Source: Pyronema omphalodes
Lineage: Eukaryota > Ascomycota > Pezizomycetes > Pezizales > Pyronemataceae
DNA: 64,000 nucleotides
Reading direction: 5' to 3'
NCBI GenBank assembly: GCA_024516155.1
Contig: JAJJXM010000007.1
Coordinates: forward strand, 682,001-746,000
Shown: one piece after another, positions 33,423-45,900 of the stretch
Position numbering within the stretch: the stretch's first letter is position 1
Layout of the letters: each line of letters starts with the position of its first letter
Notes under the pieces: generated by a model
What the model saw: only the letters and a program-made list of their open reading frames with translations
Database searches by the model: none
Told to the model about the DNA's origin: nothing
Translations under genes and position numbers: made by a program

Positions 33423-33433
33423 TCCAAATTCGG

Positions 33434-36400
33434 GGAAGTTGTAGATGAATTACAATGTTATACATAGCCGCCATATGACGTTACTAGTGGTTCTAGCACA
33501 GCCACCCTTATCGCGTGTGAATTCTTAGCGAGTAATTCATTATGCGCGTGCGCATTGTTCGCAATAAACGAGGCGCTGTCAGGAACCGGTCGTACCAACA
33601 TTATCCGTTGGATGGCTCAATATTTTAGCGCATATTCCTAGTGTCTAGTGCATGAGGCAGTGAATATAAAGTTTGAGAACCAGAACACAGCCTCATTAGG
33701 TGTTCTCTACCCAAATCCTTAATGGAATATTTTCCCGTAGACATTGGAGGGCCTCTGGAGTCTGGAAAAGGTTTGGAATCTTGTCCAGGAATTTGAAATA
33801 CCACCCCCCTCTCCACCCCTCTCCCTCGATATTCCTGAGCTTTCAAAATCTTTACCCCAACTTTGAACTCAGTGACAGGTATCGAACCAAGGACCTGGCA
33901 CAATATTTTCAACATGCTGTGTGCAGCATGAAGCCAAATATCAAGACCAAGTACACCACCAGCGAGTAAGATTGCCGCGCTCTTTATTTCTAATCACAGG
34001 CAATGCTAATGTAACCTCGAGTACTCATTCCTAAAGACTACGAAGCAAAGCTATCCTCCCCGCCGGGTTTTCGTTGGAAGACAAATTGTACTGGTATCCT
34101 TTGAGCGTTTTTGTAGATATTGTAAAACGTGGGTGTAGCAGAGATGTCGAATAGAGTCGCTAGAGGTGAAATATATCGATATTAGAAAGCGTTTGCGACA
34201 AGTTATAAAGCAATGAAGATGCTTGGTTTCCAAAGACGAAGTCTATGGCAAGCAGACTGCAGGATCATTAATAACAAATGATCAATGTTTCGAGACAATC
34301 CGATACGCCATGCCCATATATTTTGTAAATCGGTCTTTTCAAGCGCGCAAAATTCGACTGGGTTTTCACTATTTACATGATGAAGAAGTTGTGTTGTGCT
34401 ACAATAGAACTGTCAAGCATTCTGGGTTTTCATATCATAAGCACATCATTAGAACCTCGTGATCCTGTCTCGCTTTATCAATTTCACCCTAAAGGAATGT
34501 CAGTATGAGACAGTCACTTAAAATGCATATAAATGGGAGCTTAATCGCACGTACATCTGTTCTTTTCCTTAGTTCCAGTCTTACCATGTCTATCTCTTTT
34601 AACTTTCTAGGAGCGTGGCCTAGCATCACATTTTGCCGTGATTTATTGTCGGGATATGTACCTAGTGTAAAGCTTCATTCTGTATGAAACACCAAACACT
34701 TTGCCTTTTATCTCCCTTTTTGATCAACCCCAAGAACTTTTCTAAAACCGCATGCCTGAGATAGTAAGGGCATCAGTCGTTTTTGCTCACATCGAGTGAT
34801 CGTCGGTGACATTGTCCGCCTTGGCTTTGGGCAATTGGAAGATACTATGAAATTTCCTTGTGCAAATTACAGCCACATTGGTCTTCTAATTTGCAGGTTG
34901 GAAATAGTGCCTGGAACTTTCGACGGAGATTAAGCCAGATACATCCTTGCAGATTGACCTTTCGAGCACCAGGTTTGCGGGAGGAAGAGCACATGACTCC
35001 AGGAATTCTATATGAAAGCTTCTCGAATACGACGGAGATCCAGCCAATAAGAATTGATATCAGCAACTTCAGGAAAGCAGAAGATCCATTCCAACATGCA
35101 AGTTACCTCATCATGGCGAACTTCCACTCTGCGGAGACAGTGGGAATGCAGGGACAGTATGGTACAAGGCTAAGGAAGAGCATAGGAGATAGGATAGACA
35201 CAAGACTGACAGTGGAGAAAATACTGGCTTTAATTTTAATAGAAATGAAATAGGCGAGCCTAATTTTATGTTGCTCACATGTTCCAATATTGAAAATGAC
35301 AAGGTACATATGTAGGCTTTTTACAAATCCATTGCCGTTTTGTTCGTAGGTTTCCTGAAACATATAAAGTTACGGGTTTATGAGAACCCGTAATCAAATA
35401 TTTTATACGTGATAGGGTCAGGTAGCAGGAGCCCTCTTTGACAGCCCCTGACTACCAGTGCTACAGCCTGCAGGCAAGTCACTCTGTATTCCCGCGCAAA
35501 AGATTGCCCAGTCACGGTGCTTATTTCAGTTTCCCCCAATCAGTTCAGAAGAAATGGAGACTTTATCAATACAAAAAATCTCGAAACAGTTGCAAAGAAA
35601 AATCAGTTTTGATATGAGGCTATTTCGAAACAAAACAACCATCTCCTGACTCCAAAAAACACATGACTCGTCTTGAATGAGATTTAGCAGGACATATACC
35701 CTCCGAAAATTCAGCTATGTTGAGAGTAGCAGGGTATCGCGGATGGCTTGATTTTAGGGCCTTCTAGTATAAAATTAGGTCTTCCTGGCGATATTGAGGG
35801 AAGGACCGTTGAAGACATTCCCTGGGTTTCCTTACGAACGCAGCACCGAGAGCCTGGTAGTTATTCTCACTTTGGAGGGGGGAGGGGTTCCATTTATAGG
35901 TTCTAAAGTGGCACACTTTCAATGTGCTGGTATGACTCTGCAAAGGTTCAAATTTCATTTTCCTCAAGCCGTTGGCTAATAATATTGTCGATAACAACGT
36001 ACATAGATAGTAGTTCCTAAGAGTATCTAGTTGTCTTATCTTGGAAGCTGAGAAAAGCAAGATGATTCCAGAACGCTCGTGACACCGCTGGAACCAGTGA
36101 AACTGCCTTAAAAGTAGCTCGAAATGTTTTTTTTGCTGCGTTTCTGGAAACACCGGTTCCGCTTGATTGTTAAACTTTTTTCATCATTCTATGGCTTTAT
36201 CCACCACCTTTGGTAATGCTGGAATTACAGGAATATCTTTCAAAGGACTCTGTGGTTTGCTGCACCCTTCCATCTCTGAGTACTGAAATGATGGTCTGCC
36301 TTTGTGAATTCTGGGCAAGCTTTTATGATATACTGTAATACTGGGTGGAGTAGTGATAGAAGGATACTGGTTTACAAGGATTTGGGTGCAGGTGATGTTC

Positions 36401-37028
36401 GGGGTGTAAGAAGGTAAGGGGTTGCCTTAAGCTGGCACGTGGTTAGCTAGGCGGTAAATGTTGATGGATTGACAGTGCGGAAAGCCAAGCGCAAACGCTT
36501 TCCAGGCAGCTCAAGTCACAACACAGAATTTCCATCAAATTAAGCATAAACTTCAAACATCCACAGTTTATAGATCATCCTAAGTGGACCACCGCTGCCC
36601 CGAGGTAGGTCAGTTTACAGAACTAGTTCCACGGGTTGCAACTGTAAATTCGGCTCAGACTTCCATCGCCGCAAGAAGAGCCCATATTGCGCTTAATCCC
36701 GGAATAATGCGTGTATTTGGCATGCTCCGTATCAAAATCAATGTATGCAGGTATCGGCGTTGTATGCGTCCTAAGCATGTGGATCCAAAATCTGATATGA
36801 GTCCGTGATTATGAGACACAGAGATGGGGATTGTTCTGACCGATTACGCGACACTTCAAAGCATATGTATTACCAGTTCATCCTCTACTGAGAATCACAA
36901 AGCTGGGCACGTGTTCCAGCTTCGACATTAATTTTGGAAACAATATACAGTAGGGCTGGGCCCCTCAGATCTGATCATGGAAACGACACTAGAGTGCAGC
37001 GTGATTTCGCTTGACGAAGGTTCAGTGG
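33434..37028. other. Gene-poor region
   Basis: The longest frames (about 130 codons at 34858-35253 and 35764-36153) overlap others and resemble nothing. I see no repeats or RNA genes. The region could hold decayed mobile DNA. Confidence 0.45.
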
Positions 37029-38790
37029 TTTTTTTTTGTTTTGTATCATACACTGTTCGAGGCCTGAAAGGCCTATGCAGGAAGAAAGAAATCCTGGTAT
37101 CCCGTCCTCGTGGCCAAGACCACCTAGTGAGGCGCCCCTATCTCCTATCCCCGTTACACACCCCGAAGTAAAAAAAATAAAAAGAAAAAAAAGAAAATAC
37201 TCAGTCAAACCGTGCACCCCCAGAAAAGAAAAGAAAAGAAAGAAAAGAAAATGAAAAGGAAAGGAGACAAAGTCGCTTAGAAGCGGACTGCTCTAATACA
37301 TCGCGAGAAAAACAGAGGAAACCAAAGATACGCGTCTTAACCCAACGAAAAAAAGAAAAAAGGAAAATCCCCGCATCCCGTATCACCTCATTCCCCGTAT
37401 CCTCCCAATTTGGCCGCACCCACCCGTGCCGTTCTCATTCCACATAGCGCCTACCCACCTCCGTGGCTGCTAGGAATTCCAAGATCGCTTTGGTAAGCCG
37501 ATCGTCCGAAAAAATCTCCACCGCCTTCAGCCTTCCCCGCCGTCGCCGCCGCTTTCCAGTTATTTTTTCCACCTCTTGAGCGAGTACCTCGTACTCACGT
37601 TGCCAGCGATCGCAGGCACCAAACAGGTGACCTCGCGTTTGGCGTTCTCCGGAATCGCACCACCAACAGCGATCGGAGTCTTTTTTCTTTATGCGCACCA
37701 GGTGGGTGCCTATCAGCGCGTGACCGGAGGCGATTTGGTAGAATACCGCAGCCCGGTGTTTCGGCACGGTTTTTAGGCCGTCGCGGATGCCCCACTTCTT
37801 TCGTGGGCGGTAGGCTGCGTTGAGGTCGGTACGCTGGCGTACCCACTTCGATGCGATCGCCTTGGGGATCTCCGTTACTGCGCGGTTGACGTGCGCCAGC
37901 GACGTCCAAGGGAGGGGGGAGCAGGCGGGGTTTGCACACCCTCGGAGGGGGGGGGCCAAGCAACGGTGGCTTGTACCGTGTTTTGCTGCTGCGTCCGCAG
38001 CTTCGTTTTCGAGGATGTCGCTGTGTCCGGGTACCCACCGGAAGACCACCTCGATGCCGGTGAAGGCGCAGAGTTTTGCGACCTCCGTCGCGATCAGGCG
38101 CTGCAAGATCTGGCCCGGGCCAGGCACGTCGGAGAGCAGGCGCTGCAGCGCAGCCTGTGCATCGGAGAAAATTGTGAGGAGCGGGGGGGGGCGGGCTACT
38201 GAGTAATGGTAATTATCCCAGAAATCGCGCAGGGCCATCAGCATGGCATGAAGCTCGGCGTCGTACACCTCTGCATGACGTCCCACGCAGAAGGAGGAGG
38301 GAGTGAGGATGCCTCTCACGTAACGAACGAAGCCTGAGCCAGCGACATCTTCTATGCGAGACCCGTCGGTCCAAACGCAGGCGGAGCCAAGGTTTCTCCA
38401 TTGTAGGGCGCACTCGGTTGCTTCGTCCCTCGATGCGATGACGACGGTACCGGGGAACTGTTGGGGGAGAGGGGGGAAGACCCTCTCGACGTGATGGAAG
38501 CCCGAACGAGTTGTGGCGCGATGAGTCAGTTGCCTGACGATGTCAGCGGTCGGAGACGGGGGGCTGGATCCGGGGGGGGCTGGGCGGGTAAGAAGTCGCG
38601 CTCTGAAGCGGGCTTCCCGTCCGCGCACAAGGGATTCTGCCGGTCGCGTCGCGCTTTCTGCTGCCAGAAAGCCGAGCGGGGTTGTACGGAAGCAGCCGGT
38701 GATGTCAAAATCCGGCTACACACGGCCGACAGGCGATACAACCGTCGGATTGCTATGCAATCGGGTTCGGCTCTGGACTTCTAGGTGAGT
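37029..38790 (-). mobile_element. 5'-truncated LINE (Tad/I-like) with RNase H
   Basis: On the minus strand the unit ends with a poly(A)-like tail, read on plus as a run of nine T then GTTTTG (37029-37043), preceded by the 3'-UTR motif CCTGCATAGGCCTTTCAGGCC that recurs in the tiny insertion at 5.56 kb. The coding part is strikingly GC-rich compared with its surroundings. The reverse transcriptase and ORF1 are missing. The exact 5' border is uncertain; I place it near 38790 next to an LTR-like segment. Confidence 0.75.
37435..38715 (-). pseudogene. LINE polyprotein C-terminus: RNase H plus Cys-rich end
   Basis: The frame is open from just after a TAG at 38716-38718 to the stop at 37435. It holds the very end of the polymerase part (TTPLGFLAAE..ARFRARL), then an RNase H domain. 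Counting from the Met-like codon at 38628, the catalytic acids are Asp88 (WTDGSR), Glu125 (DAELHA), Asp156 (FSDAQAA) and Asp212 (NEAADAAAK), with His202 in VPGHSD. A C-terminal CWWCDSGERQTRGHLFGACD zinc-knuckle-like motif follows. The RNase H active site is complete although the element is broken upstream, so it is a fragment of a recently active element, or, less likely, a retained RNase H gene. Confidence 0.85.
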
Positions 38791-39448
38791 TAGTCACGGG
38801 CTCAGGCAGTACTTACCTCGTACACAGGATGTCCCTGCAGCGTTGCCTCTGATCGGATCGTCGGATGGGGATCTGGGTGGGGGAATAGGTAGGTATTCGG
38901 ATGGGTGAGTATGTTGGGATGGGCTGGGTTTGTGGTCACGGTTTAGATGATAGAACTGCAGTGTGTAGATAGGATTTGTGTAAATAGATAGTTGATTGCG
39001 TACTAGACTAATGAAATACAAATGTCCCCTTATATACCTTTGTCCCTGTGCTCATGTGATTTCCCAACTTATCTGACCCGCAGATATTCCATCCATCATG
39101 AGACACCCTTCGCTCCACCGTGACTCCCAAAACCTAACTAAAACACAATACAAACATAAACCAAAACATGATACAAAACATAACTAAAACATAATACAAA
39201 ACATAAGCAAAACACAATACAATACATAAGCAAAACATATTCCAAACCTCGAGGAAACCCTCCTCGTTCCACCCCGCACTTCCCCCTTGTCCCTCGCTTA
39301 ACCCTAACTCCTCTCGCCTAGCCCTAGCTCCACCTCTTCGCTTAAACCCTAACGGTGACGTACGCCATCCCCAGCGTCACACCCACGAACCACAGCCCAG
39401 CTGTGGTTACAATCCCTCCCAGAAGCATATCCCTAGCGGTTCGTGACA
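38791..39448 (-). repeat. LTR-like segment with TATA box
   Basis: Read on the minus strand it starts TGTCACGAACC, typical of fungal Ty3/gypsy LTRs, and ends CGTGACTA, an inverted match to the start apart from the last bases. A TATA box (GTATATAAGGGG, 39026-39037) sits in the expected place between U3 and R. The U3 part contains several TTATGTTTTGTATT repeats and telomere-like TTAGGG motifs. No target duplication is visible, and the second LTR and internal domains are absent. It may be a solo LTR or part of a composite insertion. Confidence 0.4.
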
Positions 39449-39539
39449 CTTACCACTATGATCTCTACTACCAAGATTGCCACCGCAGAGTGGGATACAG
39501 GTACAGGTAAGTAATGCTCCCGCTATGGAAGATGACCCG

Positions 39540-40286
39540 GAAGGAAGGAGAATAGGCTGGGGAACACTGATCGAATCTGAGAACGAGCACGAAGGGGTTC
39601 GGAGCGAATAAGACGAATAATGCTGTAGAAAAAAAAAAAAGAAACCTGAAGACAGATACATAATTATGTACATAGAGAGCCGAAGAACAGCAAGAGTGAG
39701 AAAGGGTAGCGCGCGAGAAAGGCAAAAGAGAAGAAGTGAGAGGAAGAAGAGGACAGGATGAGACAAAAGCTGAAGAGAGAGGTGAAAGGAGAGGTCTAAA
39801 AAGAAGGGGGAAAAGTCGAGGGGCGAAAGGAAAGAGGCGGAGTGAAGTGATATCAAAGAGCAGAGAAGAGGAGCGAAGACCAGTGTAATGGAGCAGAGTA
39901 GAGAGGAGAAGAGAGGAGAGGAGCAGAGAGGATTGAAGTAGAGAGGCGACGAGAGAACAGGAGAGTTAAGGAGAGTTAAGGAGAGCATAGGAGAGCAGAG
40001 GAGAGCAGAAGAGAGCAACGACAGGGTATGAATAACGAAGTGAGAGTGTAGAGTGCGAGTGCCGGGAGGGAAAAGAGCAAACAGGGCTCCAAAATGTAAC
40101 GGCGAGAATGAAAACCAGCAGGAGGAAGAGAGGTGGCAACAGGCCCAAGAAATGAAGTACGCTCTGAGGCGGATCCCAGCGAGACTCCAAGGTAACAGCT
40201 GGAGCCTTGAAATGTAATTAGACTGTGGCATACGTCATAACCTTCAGGTTGGGAACGTTCAAGAAAATCAAATCAAATCAAATCAC
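39540..40286 (+). mobile_element. Retroposon-like repeat, copy 2 (longest)
   Basis: It is the inverted counterpart of copy 1. Read on the plus strand it ends with AATCAAATCAAATCAAATC at 40266-40286, just after TTGGGAACGTTCAAG. It extends about 220-250 bp further 5' than copy 1, through the GA-rich section and a run of A bases (39628-39640). The left limit is approximate and may continue up to the LTR-like segment at 39448. I found no target duplication. Confidence 0.75.
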
Positions 40287-42904
40287 AACATGCTATCGTT
40301 GCCTAGAAGGGATAGACTATGAGAGTGATGGAAACGATAGGAACTATGGAAACTACTGAAATTATACATAGAATGCATAAAAATTATCTGTAACGACATA
40401 CCTGAACTATCTAGGTTTCTACTGTCACTGCTGATGCCAGTACATATTTGTGTCCATGTTGGTGTTGATGATAAGTTAAGAATAAGTTGATATAACTTTC
40501 CAATTTGGAACGGTAGCAAGAGATATCAAAAAAGTCATCAAAAGGGCTAAGAGCACCAAAAGAGCTACAAGAACCATAAGAGATTACTAGGGCAAGAGAG
40601 AGCTATCTAAAACTCCACACAAAGCAACAGTGGGTGGACATAAATCCCACAGGCTGACCGCTCGGGACGATCTGGTTGATCTTATCATCCTTTTATCTTA
40701 TCAATCTGTGAGGCTGATCAAGGTTATATCAGTAGCATATGCTAGCAAAGACAAAAACAAAGGATCATGTTACATACAAGTGAAGCACTTACGGTTCTGT
40801 GATGCGCCTCTGTCAGTGTTTTAGTCAGCGGTGTGGCTGTGTCATTGTGGCGACAATTTATTTTGGTAGGTGGGCACTCTTCCTCTGTTGCACTGTTGCG
40901 TTGCAACAAATGAAAAGCGAAAAATGAAAAGCTAATGAAAACTGCAAAGGTTTTTTGTCCCTCCATGTACAGATGCGTTGCCATGATTATTTCAAGTACC
41001 GAGATTTTCTGTCCCTATTCGCGTGTGTTATTCATTCGCGCGTGTTCTTGAGCCACAAGTGAGACTTAGTCATCCACTTTTTGTGAGGGGGTGACGAGCA
41101 TTGTAGACCGGTTGGGCATTTAGAAACACGATGCCCCAAGAGACGGGCATTGTAGACCTTTGCTCCTTTTAGAATAATTCAATATTTGTGAATTCTATTA
41201 TTGACACTAATGTCATGCACTCCTACAAATCAGCTCACACCCGATTCTGCAACCCACTAGCGAACCTCCACTGAAAATAAGCCAATGTAAGAAAACAACC
41301 TCTGTTGAGGCTTCTTGTGAGTGTCGATTACTTATATGAAGTACCTACATTCCTAGATACAATACCTTATTCCTTGACAGTGAATGGAACATGAAAGTCC
41401 GAAGATGAAGCTGAACGACGATTGCATTATCGTCATCAAAGATTCATCCCTTCCTGTAGCAGAGTTATCTTCTTACAATCACACTAGGGGGAAATAGATA
41501 CTTACAAGAATTGTGGGACTGCAATGGGGAAGCATGGGATTCGCGAGTGGCGAGCTGCTAATGCTGCATCGAGGGTCAGTGCAGAGACAAAGCTGCCTGG
41601 CAGCAATAGAGCAGGGAAACGCTGGTTAACTGCCAGGAGAAGTGACAACGGAGCGCTGTAGATTCTGGGTCAGAGGTCAAACCAGAAAAAACGCTGTCTC
41701 ATAGATGTGCAATGGGGGAGCACTGGAGGTTTGCCCGGAGAGCTGAGCTTATCGGGGTGGGAGAGCGCAGAGAAGGAACGCGGAAAGGACATTCAGAGGG
41801 CAGTTGGGAGCTTGAGCCAAGAACTCAACGTCATAGGAACATTGCGGGAAAAACACTAGGGCATACTAGCTTGGATGTGGAATGTTTTTAGCCTTGACAG
41901 TGCTATTGATGCCAGATTTTTGTTGACACCATGAATGCTTTTCCTTTGTGCATCTTATTTCTTCCATGATTTATTGATTTAATTAATTTTGTCAATTGGT
42001 TAAACTTTTTATTTCTGTTATTGGTATACGAAAAGAGGGAGAAGACAGGTTTTTTCTTTTATTTTTGACAGTCTTGTGTATTCGGGATCTTTTGTTTGTA
42101 GTTCACGAAACTTCGTGAAAGGCAAATATCAGGTAGATTGTCATGGTGTTGAGGTGTGTTGAAGATTGCTTGCCCATCAGTGCATGTGTTTGAGGTGTCT
42201 GAATATTACCGAGACCACAGATATGTGTATCACCTTTCCAATGCATGATACCCACGATGCCGCTGGTCTGTTGACTGAATCCCACGTCGTCGTAGCCAGC
42301 AAACCATGGTGCAACGCTATGGTGGGGAGGTCACTATGTCCTTCAATGTACACTACGTTCTCGCGGCACAGACACTACACACACCAGAAAAACGTAACGT
42401 AGGGCTAATCATGTATACTCAGGTTGGATTGCTTGCATCGGAGAGGGCTACCAACACACGGTTTCACTCTAAGTTCTACAGCATTAAGTCGAATCTTTGG
42501 ACAATATCTCTTCCTGTCGGAAACTTTGTCGATTCTAGGTTCGGCTACTTGATGATCGTTCCTGAGCACACTCGAGAGATCCTTAAATAAATTCAAGGAT
42601 ATTTCCGTACAATATTACTGGAGGCGAGGGTTTGTTTTGAAAGACCATAGAAAATGAAAATGAGAAAAAATTGCTAAAGTTGGTTAGAAATATACCTTTT
42701 CTTATGAATGCATCAATGAAGACAAACAAAATACGTAGCACCGTGATCCGATGCACTCATGGAGTACTGAAGTTTATGAGAACTATGTATACTAGATAAT
42801 ATTTTTCGCCTCAACGTCGGAACTACCTGTAGTCTCTATCAGAGTCTTTCTCTGTCAAGAAGACACTGGTCGACATGTGAACTCATGAACTGACCTACAT
42901 ACTC
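40287..42904. other. Gene-poor region
   Basis: No supported gene. The frame at 42306-42590 (94 codons) looks protein-like in composition but resembles no family and has no clear start or partner exon. Confidence 0.45.
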
Positions 42905-42948
42905 GTGCCTAAAGATGGTGGCGCGCTAGCGCCACCATCTTTAGGCAC
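42905..42948. repeat. Perfect hairpin, copy 1
   Basis: Two 19-bp arms (GTGCCTAAAGATGGTGGCG at 42905-42923 and its complement at 42930-42948) flank a six-base loop, CGCTAG. The same hairpin, with a four-base loop, recurs at 61439-61482. Both copies are preceded by TACTC. Confidence 0.97.
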
Positions 42949-45900
42949 CAGTGTAAGAGACTATTCATGATCATGGCTGAACTAGAGATTTAAAAAGCGA
43001 TTCATTACGAGCAGAAACATTATTTTGCCTACCCAAAATAAATTTTGCCTTTCAACCACCGTTCGCGCTATAAATTGTCGAGTCAATTTAGATTCCCATT
43101 CACGCAGCCAATTTCACAACTTTTAACAGCCGTGAAGAACTCACGTTGGATTGCATCACCATTCATCATCTCAAAATTACACAAGCATTTCTCGTGTCTT
43201 TCGGAAGCAACACGCACGGTTGGTAGTTTTAGAGGATAATGCTGATTTTACCACTGGAAATATTGGTTATCAAAGACCGCTTCTGCTTAGCGAATGAATT
43301 TTTATTGTATAGATTATATATCGAAATCCCAGGTTACTTCAAGCTGCCATAACTTCCCTCTGCAGCGCCATACTTAATCATTTTTTTTTTGTCATTTCAC
43401 TAGGAACATTTGACAGGCTCTTCTGTGCATGCGATGCGCCTGCATTATAAAGGTTGTAACAGAAACGGGTTCGGTACTAATCAGCAGTTTACACCTAGTC
43501 CAAGCGACAACAATGGCGACAGATTGTAACTGTGGAGGCCGGCCGAAGGCCGGCCACAAAGCACACAATCTCTTGTAGCAAGAGAATTATCAACTGTATA
43601 AACCGAGGACTTACCGAGTGTCTTTGACATATCCGATTAAAACCCGAGCATAAATTCCGAAAAATTCTCCAAGCAAATCCAAGCCGCATCAACGGCAAAG
43701 CCTTCAATATAAACAAGCCACTTATTGTCCACCAACCTCTCATAATAATTTCCAAGAAATATCGGTGAGCGGGGATCTACATTCAAACATCCGAACCTTG
43801 CCACTGCTGTAGGCTGTGATCTGTAAGCTGTAAGTCCCCGTGATCTGTGACACGCATATATAGACAACCTAGCCCTTGTGACCAACTTTGTTTTATCTAT
43901 CTATCCAGGTCCCAGGTAACTAAGTATCCCCAGATTCCAAGCATCCAAGTACTCTCAGCGTTTCAAGCGTTCCAGCTCTTCGGTAATTTTAGGCCCCCAA
44001 GATTCCGCTATAGAAACTCAATTGATCTAGATTTTATTTCCGCTGGTCCGTTTATCATCTCCATCCCGAAGTAGATGGATATGCAGGAGTTCGCTTGAGT
44101 CTACCAGGAAGATATAAGCTTGCTTCTTGGATTATTGAACTTTGGACTGTGGTGTAGGCTGGGAAATCGAGATGCAGGTACGTGTAGGGGTTATTTTGCC
44201 AGAATAACAAATATTGGGTGGCTATTTGTGTGGCTGGAGAACACAATGCCATGGGCAGAAGAAGTATTCTTGTCGATACTAATGTGATGGTACGTCTAGT
44301 GACAATTGTGAAAAAAAAGGGATGAATTAATCGAGTGATATCAGGGTGAAGTTTGACGTTGGAGGTTAGCTTGTTGTCCTGCATAGGCCTTTTGTGTCTC
44401 TTTCAGCGTATGATTCAATCAACCAATTGAAATTAGCTTATGATAAGATGATGGTGTATATTGGCATATGCTTCGACAGGTCTAGGAATGAATCGGTGAA
44501 GAATAAGATATCTTGGAATTGCTTCAATTCTCAAGCCTTTCGGCTGTAAGTACTCGAGAGGCCCAAGAAAGGCCTTAGTCACACACCATCACCCACCGCT
44601 CGCTATCTCCAGAGCCGAAACTCTTAGCTCCGTGCCTAATCGTCGCCGTATTGCTTAAAACAAAGTCAGATTCTCTCGGCATATAAAATATTTGGTTGAA
44701 AGTGTTGTCGTAAGCTCAGATAACGCAGTTGTTTATCGTGCATGCCAATGTGTGTTGTTCCAAGGCAAAGCCAACCGGTCGCCTTCGCTTGCTGTAAACA
44801 TCGAAACGAAACGTCACTGTCAAAAGCCGCCGGACTTTGTCGAGTCATACCTTGTCCAATCCACGAATCCTGGGTGGCCCAGACTTCTATTAGGCGACCA
44901 GAGTACAAGTCTAGAACCGTGACGGGTAAATTCAATTCCTGGACCCGGGGTGTGGTTTAGTTGCGTGGTACAAACTTCACTGACTTTATATATGCGATAT
45001 TGAATTGAGTTTCCATAATACTTTTGAAATATACCTAAACCCCGGGTTTGGAATCTTCTCGGTAAAGACCGAGGCTTCCATTATCACTGCATACGGCTTG
45101 TATGTAGATCCTATTCCTATTCCCCAGGTCTCATCTTGAAACTTAGATTCCACTCGCCTCTTGCATAGTGCCCGTACAAAGCCGGGAACCAAAGCCGTCT
45201 CCTCTGCGGGCCACTTTACCCCACAATCGTGTGGTGCCGGGCCACTTGGCATGCGTCTTGTGCATCGGAGGAGCGGAAGCGCTAGCATCTTGGAATGATC
45301 TTGTACACCTGTTTCAGCTGTTAGATATTGGGCTCATCTCATAGGTGACGTTGATTTTTTTGTTTATGGATGTGTGTGTGGATATCAAGATGGTGTTGTG
45401 TCTACATACCTACTAGGTGGAATCTAGGCTGCCTTGTTGGTGTTGCGAAGATCACGGGAGATCTCACATACTAGAGAGCACCTTGGTGAGGTGGCTCTGA
45501 CTCACGAGTTCCCGGGCAAGTCACAGTTGTAGGTATCTCAGTTAGTCTGAGGCCATCTTCGACTACTCTAAATTCCATAGATAGCCAGTCCATCATAGTG
45601 AAACATAATAGTAGCCTTACACATACAAGCTTTCATCTCATCATGTATAGTCCTCTAAAGTGAGACATGTTATCCGTCGGGAAGATTATTCTACTGGTTT
45701 TCCTGGGGTTGAATTCTACTGTTGCATCGTCCAGATTAGATTGGCCTTTATTTTACGCCGTTTTGGGAGATAAATAGGCATCATACGTTAGGTACAACTT
45801 ACTGTTGGTAACTCTTTACTCTATCTACCAGCCTCCTGGAAAGTTACCATGTACCCCACATATCAGTCCACCATAAACGGTTATGGTGGACTTTGTGGTC

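Noticed and set aside
33860..33910. GGTATCGAACC, reminiscent of a tRNA T-loop on the minus strand
   Set aside because: No acceptor stem, D-loop or anticodon arm can be formed around it. I saw no convincing tRNA gene anywhere in the window.
39407..40231. A 274-codon minus-strand frame with Leu/Ser-rich, membrane-like composition
   Set aside because: It lies in the retroposon copy; hydrophobicity stems from CTC/TCT runs, and the frame is broken in the other two copies.
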